The notes beneath the pieces are model-generated. The model had not been told where the DNA came from and made no database searches. It worked only from the letters and a program-made list of their open reading frames with translations. Position numbers and translations under genes: made by a program. From Bacilli bacterium (lineage in GTDB: Bacteria; Bacillota_I; Bacilli_A; ML615J-28; CAG-698): a DNA stretch of 64,000 nucleotides. The stretch lies in assembly GCA_017962745.1 (NCBI GenBank), contig JAGCUR010000001.1:1-64000 (forward strand). The letters are read 5' to 3'. Shown piece after piece: positions 55,098 to 64,000 of the stretch (positions are counted from its first letter, which is position 1; each line of letters starts with the position of its first letter).

Positions 55098-55664
55098 ATG
55101 AAACTAATAGTAGGTTTAGGAAACCCTGGCCGCAAATATAATCATACGCGCCATAACGCTGGCTTTATGTTTGTCGATAGGGTAGCAGAAGATTGGAATT
55201 TAAAATTCACTCTTGATAAAGACAAAAAATGCGAAATTGCTATTACTAATGTTGGACCTGAAAAAGTAATATTTATAAAGCCAATTACATATATGAATAA
55301 TTCAGGTGAAGCAGTATCAGCAGTTAAAAACTATTATGATATCGCCGATGAAGATATATTTATCATCATTGATGATATGGATATACCATTTGCCACTCAT
55401 AAAATTAAACCATTTGGGGGCACTGCTGGTCATAATGGTATGAAATCAATTCAAAATTTACTAAATACCGATCAATTAAAAAGATTAAGAGTAGGTATTG
55501 GTAAACCAGATGGCGATAATACAATTGATTTTGTCTTATCAAAGTTTTCTAAAAAAGAAATTAAAGAACTTGATAATAATATATATAATTATGCATCAAG
55601 TATGATTAATGATTTATGTTCAATGAAGTTTGATAACTTCATGAACAAATATAATACGCTATAA
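55098..55664 (+). CDS. pth: Peptidyl-tRNA hydrolase
   Basis: Pth frees tRNA from stalled peptidyl-tRNA. The 188-residue protein has GLGNPGRKYNHTRHNAGF with the catalytic His19, KPITYMNNSGEA, IDDMDIPF, and GGTAGHNGMKSI. It follows folD after 3 bp; pth-mfd order is conserved in Firmicutes. A terminator hairpin follows. Confidence 0.96.
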   Translation: MKLIVGLGNPGRKYNHTRHNAGFMFVDRVAEDWNLKFTLDKDKKCEIAITNVGPEKVIFIKPITYMNNSGEAVSAVKNYYDIADEDIFIIIDDMDIPFATHKIKPFGGTAGHNGMKSIQNLLNTDQLKRLRVGIGKPDGDNTIDFVLSKFSKKEIKELDNNIYNYASSMINDLCSMKFDNFMNKYNTL

Positions 55665-55683
55665 ATTAAATATTTTGTAAAGA

Positions 55684-55710
55684 AGACTTAATGCATTTTA
55701 AGTCTCTTTT
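55684..55710 (+). terminator. Terminator after pth
   Basis: AGACTTAA and TTAAGTCT pair around TGCATT, followed by CTTTT. An in-frame ATG for mfd at 55691 lies inside this stem and is rejected as a start. Confidence 0.65.
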
Positions 55711-55723
55711 GTGCAGGTGGGTT

Positions 55724-58700
55724 ATGCATATACTAGATTATTTAAATAAAACTAAAAAAGTATCCGAATTTGCAAGTATTACAACTAAAAATACTTACAA
55801 ACTTTTCGTATACAATAGTGTAGCTAGTGCAAATATTTATCTAACTTATAAACTATTTAAAGAAAATAACGATACTATCTTTTATATATGTTCAAATATT
55901 TATAAAGCAACTCTTGCCTATGAAGCTTTTGTAAGCCTCGCGGGAATTGAAAATGTCAATTATTATGTGATGGATGATTTTTCTTCTAGTGAAGTACTCG
56001 CTTCATCTAGTGAATATAAATATGAAAGAATGTATACAATTGATGCGCTTATTAAAGGCAAAAAAAGAATCGTTGTCGCAAACGTTGCATCGATTCTTAG
56101 ATTAATTAATCCAAAAGTAGATATCGAAAACCATATAATTCACCTAAAAGTAAGCGATAATGTAGATATCAATAGATTAATAGATATCTTATTTGAAAGC
56201 GGATATAAAAGAACCGCTAGTGTAGAAGTAGTAGGCGAATTTAGTGTCCGTGGTGAAATTATAGATATCTATCCGATTAACTTAGACTATCCAATTCGTA
56301 TCGATTTCTTCGATAACGAAATAGAATATATCAAAACATTTGACCCTAGTACCCAAAAATCAATCGAAAGAATCGATAATTTAGATATCTTACCGATTAG
56401 TGAGATATATTATGATGATGCAAATAAAGTAATCGAAGCAATAAAAAAAGATGCTAAGAGTATTGAAACCCAAAATTATTTAAGTATTGAGTTAGATGAC
56501 TTCTCTAACTTTGATTATTCGCTTAAACTACTTAAATATATTAAATATTGTACAAATAACCCTACAAATATTATTGATTATGTAGATGAAAAGGTAATTA
56601 TATTTGAAGAATATAATAATATTTTAGAAGTAGAAACTAAAATTAATAAAGAAGCATACGAATTATTACCTAGTGAAGTAATAAAAGAGTTAGATTTAAA
56701 TCTGTTTATTCCCCTTTTAGATATTAATAACAATAAAATTATATATCTATCAGAGTTTAAACAAAGCCTAAATGGAATATATCTAACTGATATTTTAGAT
56801 ATATCTTCAAGTAGTTTAATTGACTATAAAGGAAATGTAGCGCTTCTTGCTCAAGAAATTAAAAATAGAAAAAGTACTACCATTATTGGTTATATTAGTG
56901 ACGAAAGAAAGAAATTACTTTTAGATATCTTTGCATCGCACGAAATTGATGTAAATATAAATAGCATAAAAGAGCATAAAATTAACTTAGTAGAATGCAA
57001 AGATAGCTTTAGTTTAGGTATTGAAGATATCTTATATATAAGTGAAGCATCAATATTTAAGAAAAGTTATGAAAAACTTGCGAAATATCGTTCATCTTAT
57101 AAAGATATCGTACCGATTAATTCTAAAGAAGATATCGAAATTGGTGAATATGTAGTTCATTATGATTATGGTATTGCTAGATATAAAGGAATTAAAGAAG
57201 TAAAACTAAATGATATATGTAATGACTACCTTGTTTTAGCATTTGCCAATATGGATTTACTTTTACCAGTTGAAAAAATTAGCATGATTGATAAATATCA
57301 AGCTAGTGAAGGAGTAGTACCAAGGCTATCCAAGATTGGAACTAAAGACTGGGAGAAGAAAAAAGCTGCTGTTAGGGAAAAATTAGCTAGTTTAGCTGAT
57401 TCACTAATTAAAGTACAAGCTTTGCGTGATTCAAGTAGTGGATATAAGTATGAAGTAGATGACGCTGAACAGTCTAATTTTGAAAATGATTTTATATATG
57501 AAGAAACAGCAGACCAGATAAAAACTATTAACGATATTAAAGCAGATATGGAAAAAGGTAAGATTGTCGATAGGCTAGTTTGCGGAGACGTTGGGTATGG
57601 TAAAACAGAAGTTGCCATGCGAATTGCTTTTAAAACTGTTATGAATGGTAAACAAGTAGCATATCTAGCGCCAACTACAATCCTTACTCGTCAACATTAC
57701 TATTTATTTAAAGAAAGATTTGAAAAATATGGTATTAATGTAGCTTTAATAAACCGTTTTGTTAGCGAAAAAGAAACAAACGAAATAATAAAAGGGTTAT
57801 CTAGTGGTGTAATAGATATCGTAATTGGTACACATGCATTGCTAAATGATAAAATTAAATATAAAAATTTAGGATTATTGATTGTAGACGAGGAACAAAG
57901 GTTTGGCGTTGAGCATAAAGAAAAGATTAAACAGTATAAATCACTAATTAATGTGCTTACGCTAACTGCTACCCCGATTCCAAGGACATTACAGATGTCA
58001 CTAATGGGAGCAAGACAGCTTAGTTTAATCGAAACACCACCAAAAAATAGATATCCAATTAAAACATATGTCTTAGAATATAACGATATCGTCATTAGAG
58101 AAGCGATATATAACGAATTAGCTCGTGGCGGCCAAGTATTTTATTTATATAATAGGGTATCAACGCTTAACCGCGTTGCTACGCACTTACATAAATTAGT
58201 ACCAGAAGCGCGTATTGCAATTGCTCATGGTCAAATGCCAAAAGAAGACTTGGAAGATATCATTCAATCCTTTATTGATAAAGAATATGATGTGTTACTT
58301 TGCACTACAATTATTGAAACAGGTATTGATATTCCTAATACTAATACATTAATTGTACAAATGGCAGACCGTCTTGGTCTATCACAAATGTATCAAATTA
58401 GGGGTCGAGTAGGTAGGTCAGATCGACTTGCTTATGCATACTTTGTATATGATGAAGGTAAAGTATTAACAGATAACTCAAGAAAAAGACTAAATGCAAT
58501 TAAAGAATTTACTAATTTAGGTAGTGGATATAAAATTGCTCTTCGCGACCTTGCCATAAGAGGTGCTGGAGATATCTTAGGTAAAGAACAATCTGGTTTT
58601 ATTGATGATATTGGCTTAGATTTATATATGAAATTGTTAGCTGAAGAGATGGACCGACTTAAAGGTATTAAAAAAGAAGAACCGGTTAATATATCTAATG

Positions 58701-59143
58701 AAATACAAGTATCTAAACATGTAGATAAAAGATATGTATCTGATGATGAGATTAGAATATATATCCATAAAAGGATTGATTCGATATCTAATTTAGAAGA
58801 AGAAGAATTATTAATTGAAGAATTAGAAGATCGATTTGGAAAATTAAGCGAAGAATTACTTTTATATATCGATAAGAAGTATTTAGATATATTAGTAGCT
58901 AGATGTAGTGTAGAGAAAATTAAAGAATTAGTAAGTTTAATTGAAATTACATTTACAACTGATTTTTCAAGTAAGGTTGATGCGGCAAGCCTATTTAGTA
59001 TTGCATATAAACTTAGTTCTAAATTTAGCTTCGAATATAAAAATAAAAAGATATTTGTTAAGTATATAAAACAAGGCACTAAAAAAGAGTGGATTAGTAT
59101 GATTTGCAAGTTTTTTGAAGGTGTCAAAGGCTTAAATATTTGA
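55724..59143 (+). CDS. mfd: Transcription-repair coupling factor Mfd
   Basis: Mfd displaces RNA polymerase stalled at lesions and recruits UvrA. The 1139-residue protein has the N-terminal UvrB-like module (about 1-320), the RNA polymerase-interacting domain (EIGEYVVHYDYGIARYKG, about 470-540) and a RecG-like helicase with GDVGYGKTEVA (near 620) and DEEQRFGVEHKE (near 721). The TRG motif and C-terminal autoinhibitory domain follow. The start at 55724 follows AGGTGG. Confidence 0.95.
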   Translation: MHILDYLNKTKKVSEFASITTKNTYKLFVYNSVASANIYLTYKLFKENNDTIFYICSNIYKATLAYEAFVSLAGIENVNYYVMDDFSSSEVLASSSEYKYERMYTIDALIKGKKRIVVANVASILRLINPKVDIENHIIHLKVSDNVDINRLIDILFESGYKRTASVEVVGEFSVRGEIIDIYPINLDYPIRIDFFDNEIEYIKTFDPSTQKSIERIDNLDILPISEIYYDDANKVIEAIKKDAKSIETQNYLSIELDDFSNFDYSLKLLKYIKYCTNNPTNIIDYVDEKVIIFEEYNNILEVETKINKEAYELLPSEVIKELDLNLFIPLLDINNNKIIYLSEFKQSLNGIYLTDILDISSSSLIDYKGNVALLAQEIKNRKSTTIIGYISDERKKLLLDIFASHEIDVNINSIKEHKINLVECKDSFSLGIEDILYISEASIFKKSYEKLAKYRSSYKDIVPINSKEDIEIGEYVVHYDYGIARYKGIKEVKLNDICNDYLVLAFANMDLLLPVEKISMIDKYQASEGVVPRLSKIGTKDWEKKKAAVREKLASLADSLIKVQALRDSSSGYKYEVDDAEQSNFENDFIYEETADQIKTINDIKADMEKGKIVDRLVCGDVGYGKTEVAMRIAFKTVMNGKQVAYLAPTTILTRQHYYLFKERFEKYGINVALINRFVSEKETNEIIKGLSSGVIDIVIGTHALLNDKIKYKNLGLLIVDEEQRFGVEHKEKIKQYKSLINVLTLTATPIPRTLQMSLMGARQLSLIETPPKNRYPIKTYVLEYNDIVIREAIYNELARGGQVFYLYNRVSTLNRVATHLHKLVPEARIAIAHGQMPKEDLEDIIQSFIDKEYDVLLCTTIIETGIDIPNTNTLIVQMADRLGLSQMYQIRGRVGRSDRLAYAYFVYDEGKVLTDNSRKRLNAIKEFTNLGSGYKIALRDLAIRGAGDILGKEQSGFIDDIGLDLYMKLLAEEMDRLKGIKKEEPVNISNEIQVSKHVDKRYVSDDEIRIYIHKRIDSISNLEEEELLIEELEDRFGKLSEELLLYIDKKYLDILVARCSVEKIKELVSLIEITFTTDFSSKVDAASLFSIAYKLSSKFSFEYKNKKIFVKYIKQGTKKEWISMICKFFEGVKGLNI

Positions 59144-59190
59144 TTTAATATGCAAATAAGAGTAAAATAGGTATTCAAGGAGGTGAATCT

Positions 59191-61422
59191 ATGAGTAACA
59201 GTGAAATATTACGATTAGAAAATGTTAGTAAGTTTTATAAAACTGCTAACAATGTAGCCATAGGAATTAGAAAAGTAAATGCTACTTTTCATATGGGCGA
59301 ATTCGTAATCATTACGGGCGCTAGTGGATCAGGTAAATCGACTTTACTTAATGTACTAAGTGGTATGACTTCTTATGAAGAAGGCGTAATGTACATTAAC
59401 GGTGAAGATTCAAGTTACTTTGGCCATAACGAATATGAAAAATACCGTAAAGATTACATAGCTTGTATATTCCAAAACTATAATATTATTGATTCATATA
59501 GCGTATATGAAAATATAGAACTGGCGCTAATTGCGCGTGGGGTTAAAAAAGAAGAAAGAAAACCACTTATTTTAGATGTAGCTAAAAAAGTGGGTATCGA
59601 TCATCGACTAAAAAATAAAGTTACTAAACTATCTGGTGGAGAAAAACAACGTACTGCAATTGCTAGAGCGCTAGTAAGCGATGCACCAATACTTGTATGT
59701 GATGAAATAACTGGTAACTTAGACCATGATACTTCAATTGAAATCATTAAATTACTTCATTCTTTAAGCAAAGATAAATTAGTATTAATGGTAACGCACG
59801 ATCCAGAAGAAGTTATGCAATATGCAACTCGCGTTATTTCAATGTATGATGGGTCAATTCAAAGCGATAAAGTATTAAAAGAAGTAGAATATTCTGAAGA
59901 AGTTAAAATTAAAGATACACAACCAATAAAAAAGAGTGAAATTGTGCATCTTGCTTTAAAGAGTTTTAAGAATACGCCAAAGAAAAGTATATTGTTAGTA
60001 TTAATATTATTATTAGCAACAATCTTTATTGGTTTTGCTTGTGCATCAGTTAATTCTACAAATGATTCTTCAAACTGGTTTGGATATTATAGCAGCCAAC
60101 AAAGTTATGATAAAAAAAGAATACTAGTTAAAAGGCAAGATGATGCGATCTTGAGCGATGCTGATTATAATTATTTTAGAAATATTGATAATGTTAGATA
60201 TGTATATCAAAATAATTATATAATTGATGATTCATTACATGTTAGTTATCAAAATTATGAAGAAGATATATATCTATATTATGATTGTTTTATTTATAAT
60301 AGAGAAATGTTAACAGAAGAAATGTTAACTTTAGGTAGGCTTCCTCAAGATAAAGACGAAGTTGTAATTGAAACTGTAGAATCTAATTATGCTGACTTAA
60401 AACGAATTCTAGGTAGCGAAATTGTTTGTGGAGACTATGGAGTTTCTTTCACAGCTAAACTTGTGGGAATAATTGTCAGCTCTGATGCATATGATTCTAA
60501 AATATATATTAGCGATGGGCAATTTAATAAATATCAAGAAGTAACATTATTTTACAAGAATAAAATTAGAACAAGTGAATGGTTATCTAACAATAGTAAT
60601 ATATGGTTAGTTAGTGATACTTTACCGAACAATAGTATTACAATTTATTCTAGTTATGAAATGGGTGGTGAAAAGCCTTATAATACTAAAATAATGTATG
60701 CAAAAAATGGCGAACAACAGACAATTAATGAAGTAGCTATTTATTATAAATATATAGTTGAATTTAATGATATGGTTGCTGATGCTGGTGTTGATATTGC
60801 CAATTACTTTAACAATATGGAATCATCTTATTTCACAACAGTAGTATTATCAAGAGATTTATTTGATATGATTACAACTACTGATGTTAAAGATACATCA
60901 ATTTATGTAAATGATGCAAAGAATGCTAACTTAGTTCAATCTACTCTTAATAATAATGGCTATATTGCAGTAATAGCATATTATGAAAAAGCCGATGAAA
61001 CAGGTAATATTTTAACTACAATTTTAAGTATATTCTTATATCTATTCTGTATTGCATTAGCTGGAGTTATATATTTACTATCTCATTTATCACTGAAGAA
61101 TATTATATATAGCGAAAGAAAAGATTTATTAATAATGAGATCTTTGGGAATTAGCGCAAAACAAGTAGGTGCTCAAATTTATATAAAACTAGTAGGCGTA
61201 AGCATGATTACAACTATATGTTTCCTTATTGTTAGTATTGTACTTCACGGCGTATATTTCCCAAGTACACATATATTCTACGCAATTTCTCGTATGCATG
61301 TTCTAGAAATGGTTTATATGGTTTTAATAATGTTAGGTATGACATTCTTGCTTGCTCGAAAGTTTGCTAAGAATATCTTTAAAGCAAATATTGCGTCTAA
61401 AGATAGGGAGGAACTACAATGA
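59191..61422 (+). CDS. ABC transporter, single-chain ATPase and FtsX-type permease (1)
   Basis: The 743-residue protein fuses an N-terminal ATPase to a C-terminal permease. The ATPase has GASGSGKS (43-50), LSGGEKQR near 149 and DEITGNLD near 170. The permease has one helix near 270, a roughly 300-residue extracellular domain and three helices at the end, the MacB/FtsX-type topology of one half-transporter. Substrates in this type 7 class include peptides and antibiotics (Bce-type) and lipoproteins; no two-component system is adjacent, so the substrate is unknown. It overlaps the next gene by 4 bp (ATGA). Confidence 0.88.
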   Translation: MSNSEILRLENVSKFYKTANNVAIGIRKVNATFHMGEFVIITGASGSGKSTLLNVLSGMTSYEEGVMYINGEDSSYFGHNEYEKYRKDYIACIFQNYNIIDSYSVYENIELALIARGVKKEERKPLILDVAKKVGIDHRLKNKVTKLSGGEKQRTAIARALVSDAPILVCDEITGNLDHDTSIEIIKLLHSLSKDKLVLMVTHDPEEVMQYATRVISMYDGSIQSDKVLKEVEYSEEVKIKDTQPIKKSEIVHLALKSFKNTPKKSILLVLILLLATIFIGFACASVNSTNDSSNWFGYYSSQQSYDKKRILVKRQDDAILSDADYNYFRNIDNVRYVYQNNYIIDDSLHVSYQNYEEDIYLYYDCFIYNREMLTEEMLTLGRLPQDKDEVVIETVESNYADLKRILGSEIVCGDYGVSFTAKLVGIIVSSDAYDSKIYISDGQFNKYQEVTLFYKNKIRTSEWLSNNSNIWLVSDTLPNNSITIYSSYEMGGEKPYNTKIMYAKNGEQQTINEVAIYYKYIVEFNDMVADAGVDIANYFNNMESSYFTTVVLSRDLFDMITTTDVKDTSIYVNDAKNANLVQSTLNNNGYIAVIAYYEKADETGNILTTILSIFLYLFCIALAGVIYLLSHLSLKNIIYSERKDLLIMRSLGISAKQVGAQIYIKLVGVSMITTICFLIVSIVLHGVYFPSTHIFYAISRMHVLEMVYMVLIMLGMTFLLARKFAKNIFKANIASKDREELQ

Positions 61423-63827
61423 GACTCCTAAATGTTAATAAATACTTTAATAAAGGCAAATCAAACGAATTACATGTATTAAATAATGTAAGTGTTGATT
61501 TTCCTGAAACTGGTTTAGTTGCAATAATGGGTCAAAGTGGATCAGGTAAAACTACTTTACTTAATGCACTTTGTGGATTAGATAAAATTAATAGTGGTGA
61601 AATAGAAGTAAACGAATATAGTATTTCTAAATATAAAAGTAAAGTATGGGATAAATTAAGAAACCAAGAATTTGGTTATATTTTCCAAAACTATAATATA
61701 TTTGAGGAAAGAACTGTTTTTGAAAATGTTAGCTTATCACTAGAATTTTTAGGTATGAAAGATAAAGCTGAAATTAAACACCGCGTAATGCAAGCTTTAG
61801 AGATGGTAGGTATGGATAAATATCGTAATCGTCTAGCTGGTGCTTTATCAGGTGGTGAAATGCAGCGTGTTGCTATTGCTAGAGCTTTAGTAAAAGACCC
61901 TACAATTATGATTGCGGACGAACCTACTGGTAATCTTGATGAAAAGAATACGATTATGATTATGAATATTCTAAAAAAGATTGCGCGAGATCGCTTAGTA
62001 ATTTTAGTTACGCACGAAAAAGAAATTGGTGAATTTTATGCCGACACAATTATTAGAATTCAAGATGGTAAGATAGTTGATATTACCGAAGGATCAAATA
62101 ATGAATTAAAGTTATATTCTGATAATACAATTTATCTTCAAGATTTAAATAAAGATTCACTTAATTCAAATAAAATCACTTTAGCTTCATATTATAGTGA
62201 TAAATTTGATGCAACTGTTAACGTAGAAGTAATTCTAGAAGGCAATGATATTATTATCAAAGCATCTTCTCCTGACAAGAAGATTAAATATGCTACAAAC
62301 GATTCAAATATTAATATTGTGGATGGTAAAAGACCACAGCTTACAAAAGAAGAAATTGATAAAAATATATCAGATGTAAACGAAATTGATCATCTTGATA
62401 AAAGTAAACTATCTTGTAAGTACAATATTGGTTTATTTAATCATATTAAAAAAGGATTTGAAAGAGTATTTGATTTATCTAAATTTAAAAAATTATTCAT
62501 TTTAGGATTTGTAATTAGTGCATGTTTATTAGTATTAAGTGTATCTGCATATGTAGGTGTACAGTCCGTAGACGAATCTACATTTCTAAATTATGATAGA
62601 AACTTAATAGTTATTGATTATAGATATACAGCTAATAGGACTAAAGAAGATATTGATGCAAAATATGCAAAAATACAATCATTAATTAATGATGGTAAGA
62701 TTAATGCTATATATCCGTGTGTTTCTAATACATATGCTAGTGAAGGTCCAGCTATTCAATATTTTAGATTTGATTCATTCGATACATATTCTATAGGATA
62801 TAACTTAGAAGCTACATTTATTCCTTATACTAGTGTAAATGGTTATAAATATGTAGTACCTAATCAAGGTGAAATTGTAATTGATAGGCTAATCGCTAAT
62901 AAATTATATTCTACAGAATTATCATATGGTAACACTATTCAAAATGATGATTTATTAAAACTCACAAAAGTTGTATTTGGTCAAAAAGAATATAAAGTTG
63001 TAGGTATATCTGAAGAAAACAACGGTGTAGTTTATGTTAATCCTAAAGATGAATATAATTTCTACTTCACTAACGTGCAAACTTATAATGGAGAACTAGC
63101 TACTGTTGTTTCATTAAATAAAGGCGAAACTGTAGTAATTGGTAATGTAGTTGATGAAATTGTAGGATCGAACGCACAAATTAATGAATCGCTTTATGTA
63201 GTTAAAGGTAATCATGAAGATTATAGTTTACAATATGATACATATTATTTATGTAAAGAAGATATGGATTATCAAGTATTCTATACATCGGTGAAAGTAT
63301 CTAGTTCAATCCTTGTTTCATCTAATTTAAAAGCAAAAGAATTGAAGAAGTTATTTGATAAGAGCGAAATTAGTAGCGTAGAATTAAAATACAAAATTGA
63401 TTATAAGAACGCAGCTGATGAAAAATTAATGGTGGCTAGAATTTTATTGCTATTTGCAGCAATAACTATTATTGCCCCACTAATCTTCTTATTCTTCTTA
63501 ATGAGATCTAATTTGATATCTAGAGTTAAAGAAGTGGGTGTTTATAGAGCATTAGGTTTATCGAGACTAAGTATTTTAAAGATGCATGCATCTGAAGCAC
63601 TAGCAATTAGTGCTACTGGCACACTTGCTGGCTGGATTTTAGGTGTAATAATAATTATAAAGGTTAGAACAGTAATATATGCGGATATGATATTTAGTGG
63701 TAATCCACTAGTACTTGTCGCTTGTTTAATAGTTAGTGTTTTAATTAATTTGTTTGTAGGATGCATTCCAATCTTGCTAATGTTACGCAAGACTCCTCAA
63801 CAAATCTTATCTAAATATGATATTTAA
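61419..63827 (+). CDS. ABC transporter, single-chain ATPase and FtsX-type permease (2)
   Basis: The 802-residue protein has the same plan as its upstream partner: ATPase with GQSGSGKT (38-45), LSGGEMQR and ADEPTGNLD, then a linker, one membrane helix near 360 (FILGFVISACLLVLSVSAYVG), an extracellular domain and three C-terminal helices including an FtsX-type VGVYRALGLSR segment. The pair probably forms a heterodimer, with the classic DEPTG Walker B here and DEITG in the partner. A terminator follows. Confidence 0.88.
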   Translation: MRLLNVNKYFNKGKSNELHVLNNVSVDFPETGLVAIMGQSGSGKTTLLNALCGLDKINSGEIEVNEYSISKYKSKVWDKLRNQEFGYIFQNYNIFEERTVFENVSLSLEFLGMKDKAEIKHRVMQALEMVGMDKYRNRLAGALSGGEMQRVAIARALVKDPTIMIADEPTGNLDEKNTIMIMNILKKIARDRLVILVTHEKEIGEFYADTIIRIQDGKIVDITEGSNNELKLYSDNTIYLQDLNKDSLNSNKITLASYYSDKFDATVNVEVILEGNDIIIKASSPDKKIKYATNDSNINIVDGKRPQLTKEEIDKNISDVNEIDHLDKSKLSCKYNIGLFNHIKKGFERVFDLSKFKKLFILGFVISACLLVLSVSAYVGVQSVDESTFLNYDRNLIVIDYRYTANRTKEDIDAKYAKIQSLINDGKINAIYPCVSNTYASEGPAIQYFRFDSFDTYSIGYNLEATFIPYTSVNGYKYVVPNQGEIVIDRLIANKLYSTELSYGNTIQNDDLLKLTKVVFGQKEYKVVGISEENNGVVYVNPKDEYNFYFTNVQTYNGELATVVSLNKGETVVIGNVVDEIVGSNAQINESLYVVKGNHEDYSLQYDTYYLCKEDMDYQVFYTSVKVSSSILVSSNLKAKELKKLFDKSEISSVELKYKIDYKNAADEKLMVARILLLFAAITIIAPLIFLFFLMRSNLISRVKEVGVYRALGLSRLSILKMHASEALAISATGTLAGWILGVIIIIKVRTVIYADMIFSGNPLVLVACLIVSVLINLFVGCIPILLMLRKTPQQILSKYDI

Positions 63828-63834
63828 GATATCT

Positions 63835-63866
63835 ATAGAGCATAGTTTACTATGCTCTATATTTTT
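63835..63866 (+). terminator. Terminator of the ABC transporter pair
   Basis: ATAGAGCATA and TATGCTCTAT pair around GTTTAC, followed by a T run. Confidence 0.82.
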
Positions 63867-63922
63867 ATATATTTGAAAAAATGGGGTTTTGCGTGTAAAA
63901 TGGTTATTAGTAGGTGTATAAA

Positions 63923-64000
63923 ATGAATATTGATATTATTAAATGCGTTATAAATAACGACTATTTGGCTTTGTCTAATATAACTAATGGTAAAAATGGC
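63923..64000 (+). CDS. Start of an unidentified gene, cut by the window edge
   Basis: An ATG at 63923, preceded by TAGGTGTAT, opens a frame of 26 codons (MNIDIIKCVINNDYLALSNI...) that runs to the window end without a stop. Too little is present to name it. Confidence 0.5.
   Translation, partial: MNIDIIKCVINNDYLALSNITNGKNG

Noticed and set aside
55691-55723. Upstream in-frame ATG for mfd
   Set aside because: It lies in the stem of the pth terminator and lacks a ribosome site; the ATG at 55724 has AGGTGG.

Overview
The window looks like a chromosomal segment of a low-GC Gram-positive bacterium in the class Bacilli. It is probably an uncultured gut lineage near the Erysipelotrichales, RF39 or Acholeplasma-like groups. 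The evidence is the block rpmH-rnpA-yidC-jag | dnaA-dnaN ... yaaA(S4)-recF-gyrB-gyrA-serS, together with SpoVG, the RNA polymerase delta subunit, a Bacillus-style 16S leader, strong AT bias and AGGAGG ribosome sites. The standard code applies: TAA, TAG and TGA all end genes here. The replication origin lies at about 34-39 kb. Most genes left of it are on the minus strand and most right of it on the plus strand.

Left arm (1-34 kb). It opens with the 5' end of a 16S rRNA gene with two tandem promoters. Then follow prs, spoVG, an aldo/keto reductase-rsmA-ispE group and a dnaX-ybaB-recR recombination/clamp-loader operon, followed by asnS. At 10.9-16.3 kb are four secreted proteins whose N-termini resemble the SipW-dependent signal peptides of TasA-type matrix proteins. 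Their two promoters share an identical array of 11-bp-spaced direct repeats. Next come a thioredoxin, secreted nuclease and patatin operon, pyruvate phosphate dikinase, a TtcA-like tRNA thiolase, an NfeD/stomatin operon, a PAP2 phosphatase, mnmE, a Fic protein and nagBA, leading to the jag-yidC-rnpA-rpmH operon.

Origin (34-39 kb). DnaA boxes flank dnaA on both sides. Between dnaN and the yaaA/recF operon, normally adjacent in Bacilli, sits a plasmid-like partition cassette on the opposite strand: a ribbon-helix-helix adaptor gene, a short ParA ATPase gene, and a 1.3-kb gene-free AT-rich region. That region is packed with TTTATG/CATAAA half-sites, some arranged as 18-bp near-palindromes. This arrangement is the most unusual system in the window: it looks like a type Ib plasmid partition system and centromere embedded in a chromosomal origin.

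Right arm (39-64 kb). The gyrase operon runs into serS and a zinc-ribbon membrane protein. After it come an ADP-ribosylglycohydrolase, two tandem DHH phosphoesterases with surE, an rpoE operon containing a CAT/E2-like protein without its catalytic histidine, and the folate genes fhs-folD. folD carries an in-frame TAG. Then pth, mfd and two single-chain ABC/FtsX transporters follow, and the window ends in the first codons of an unidentified gene.
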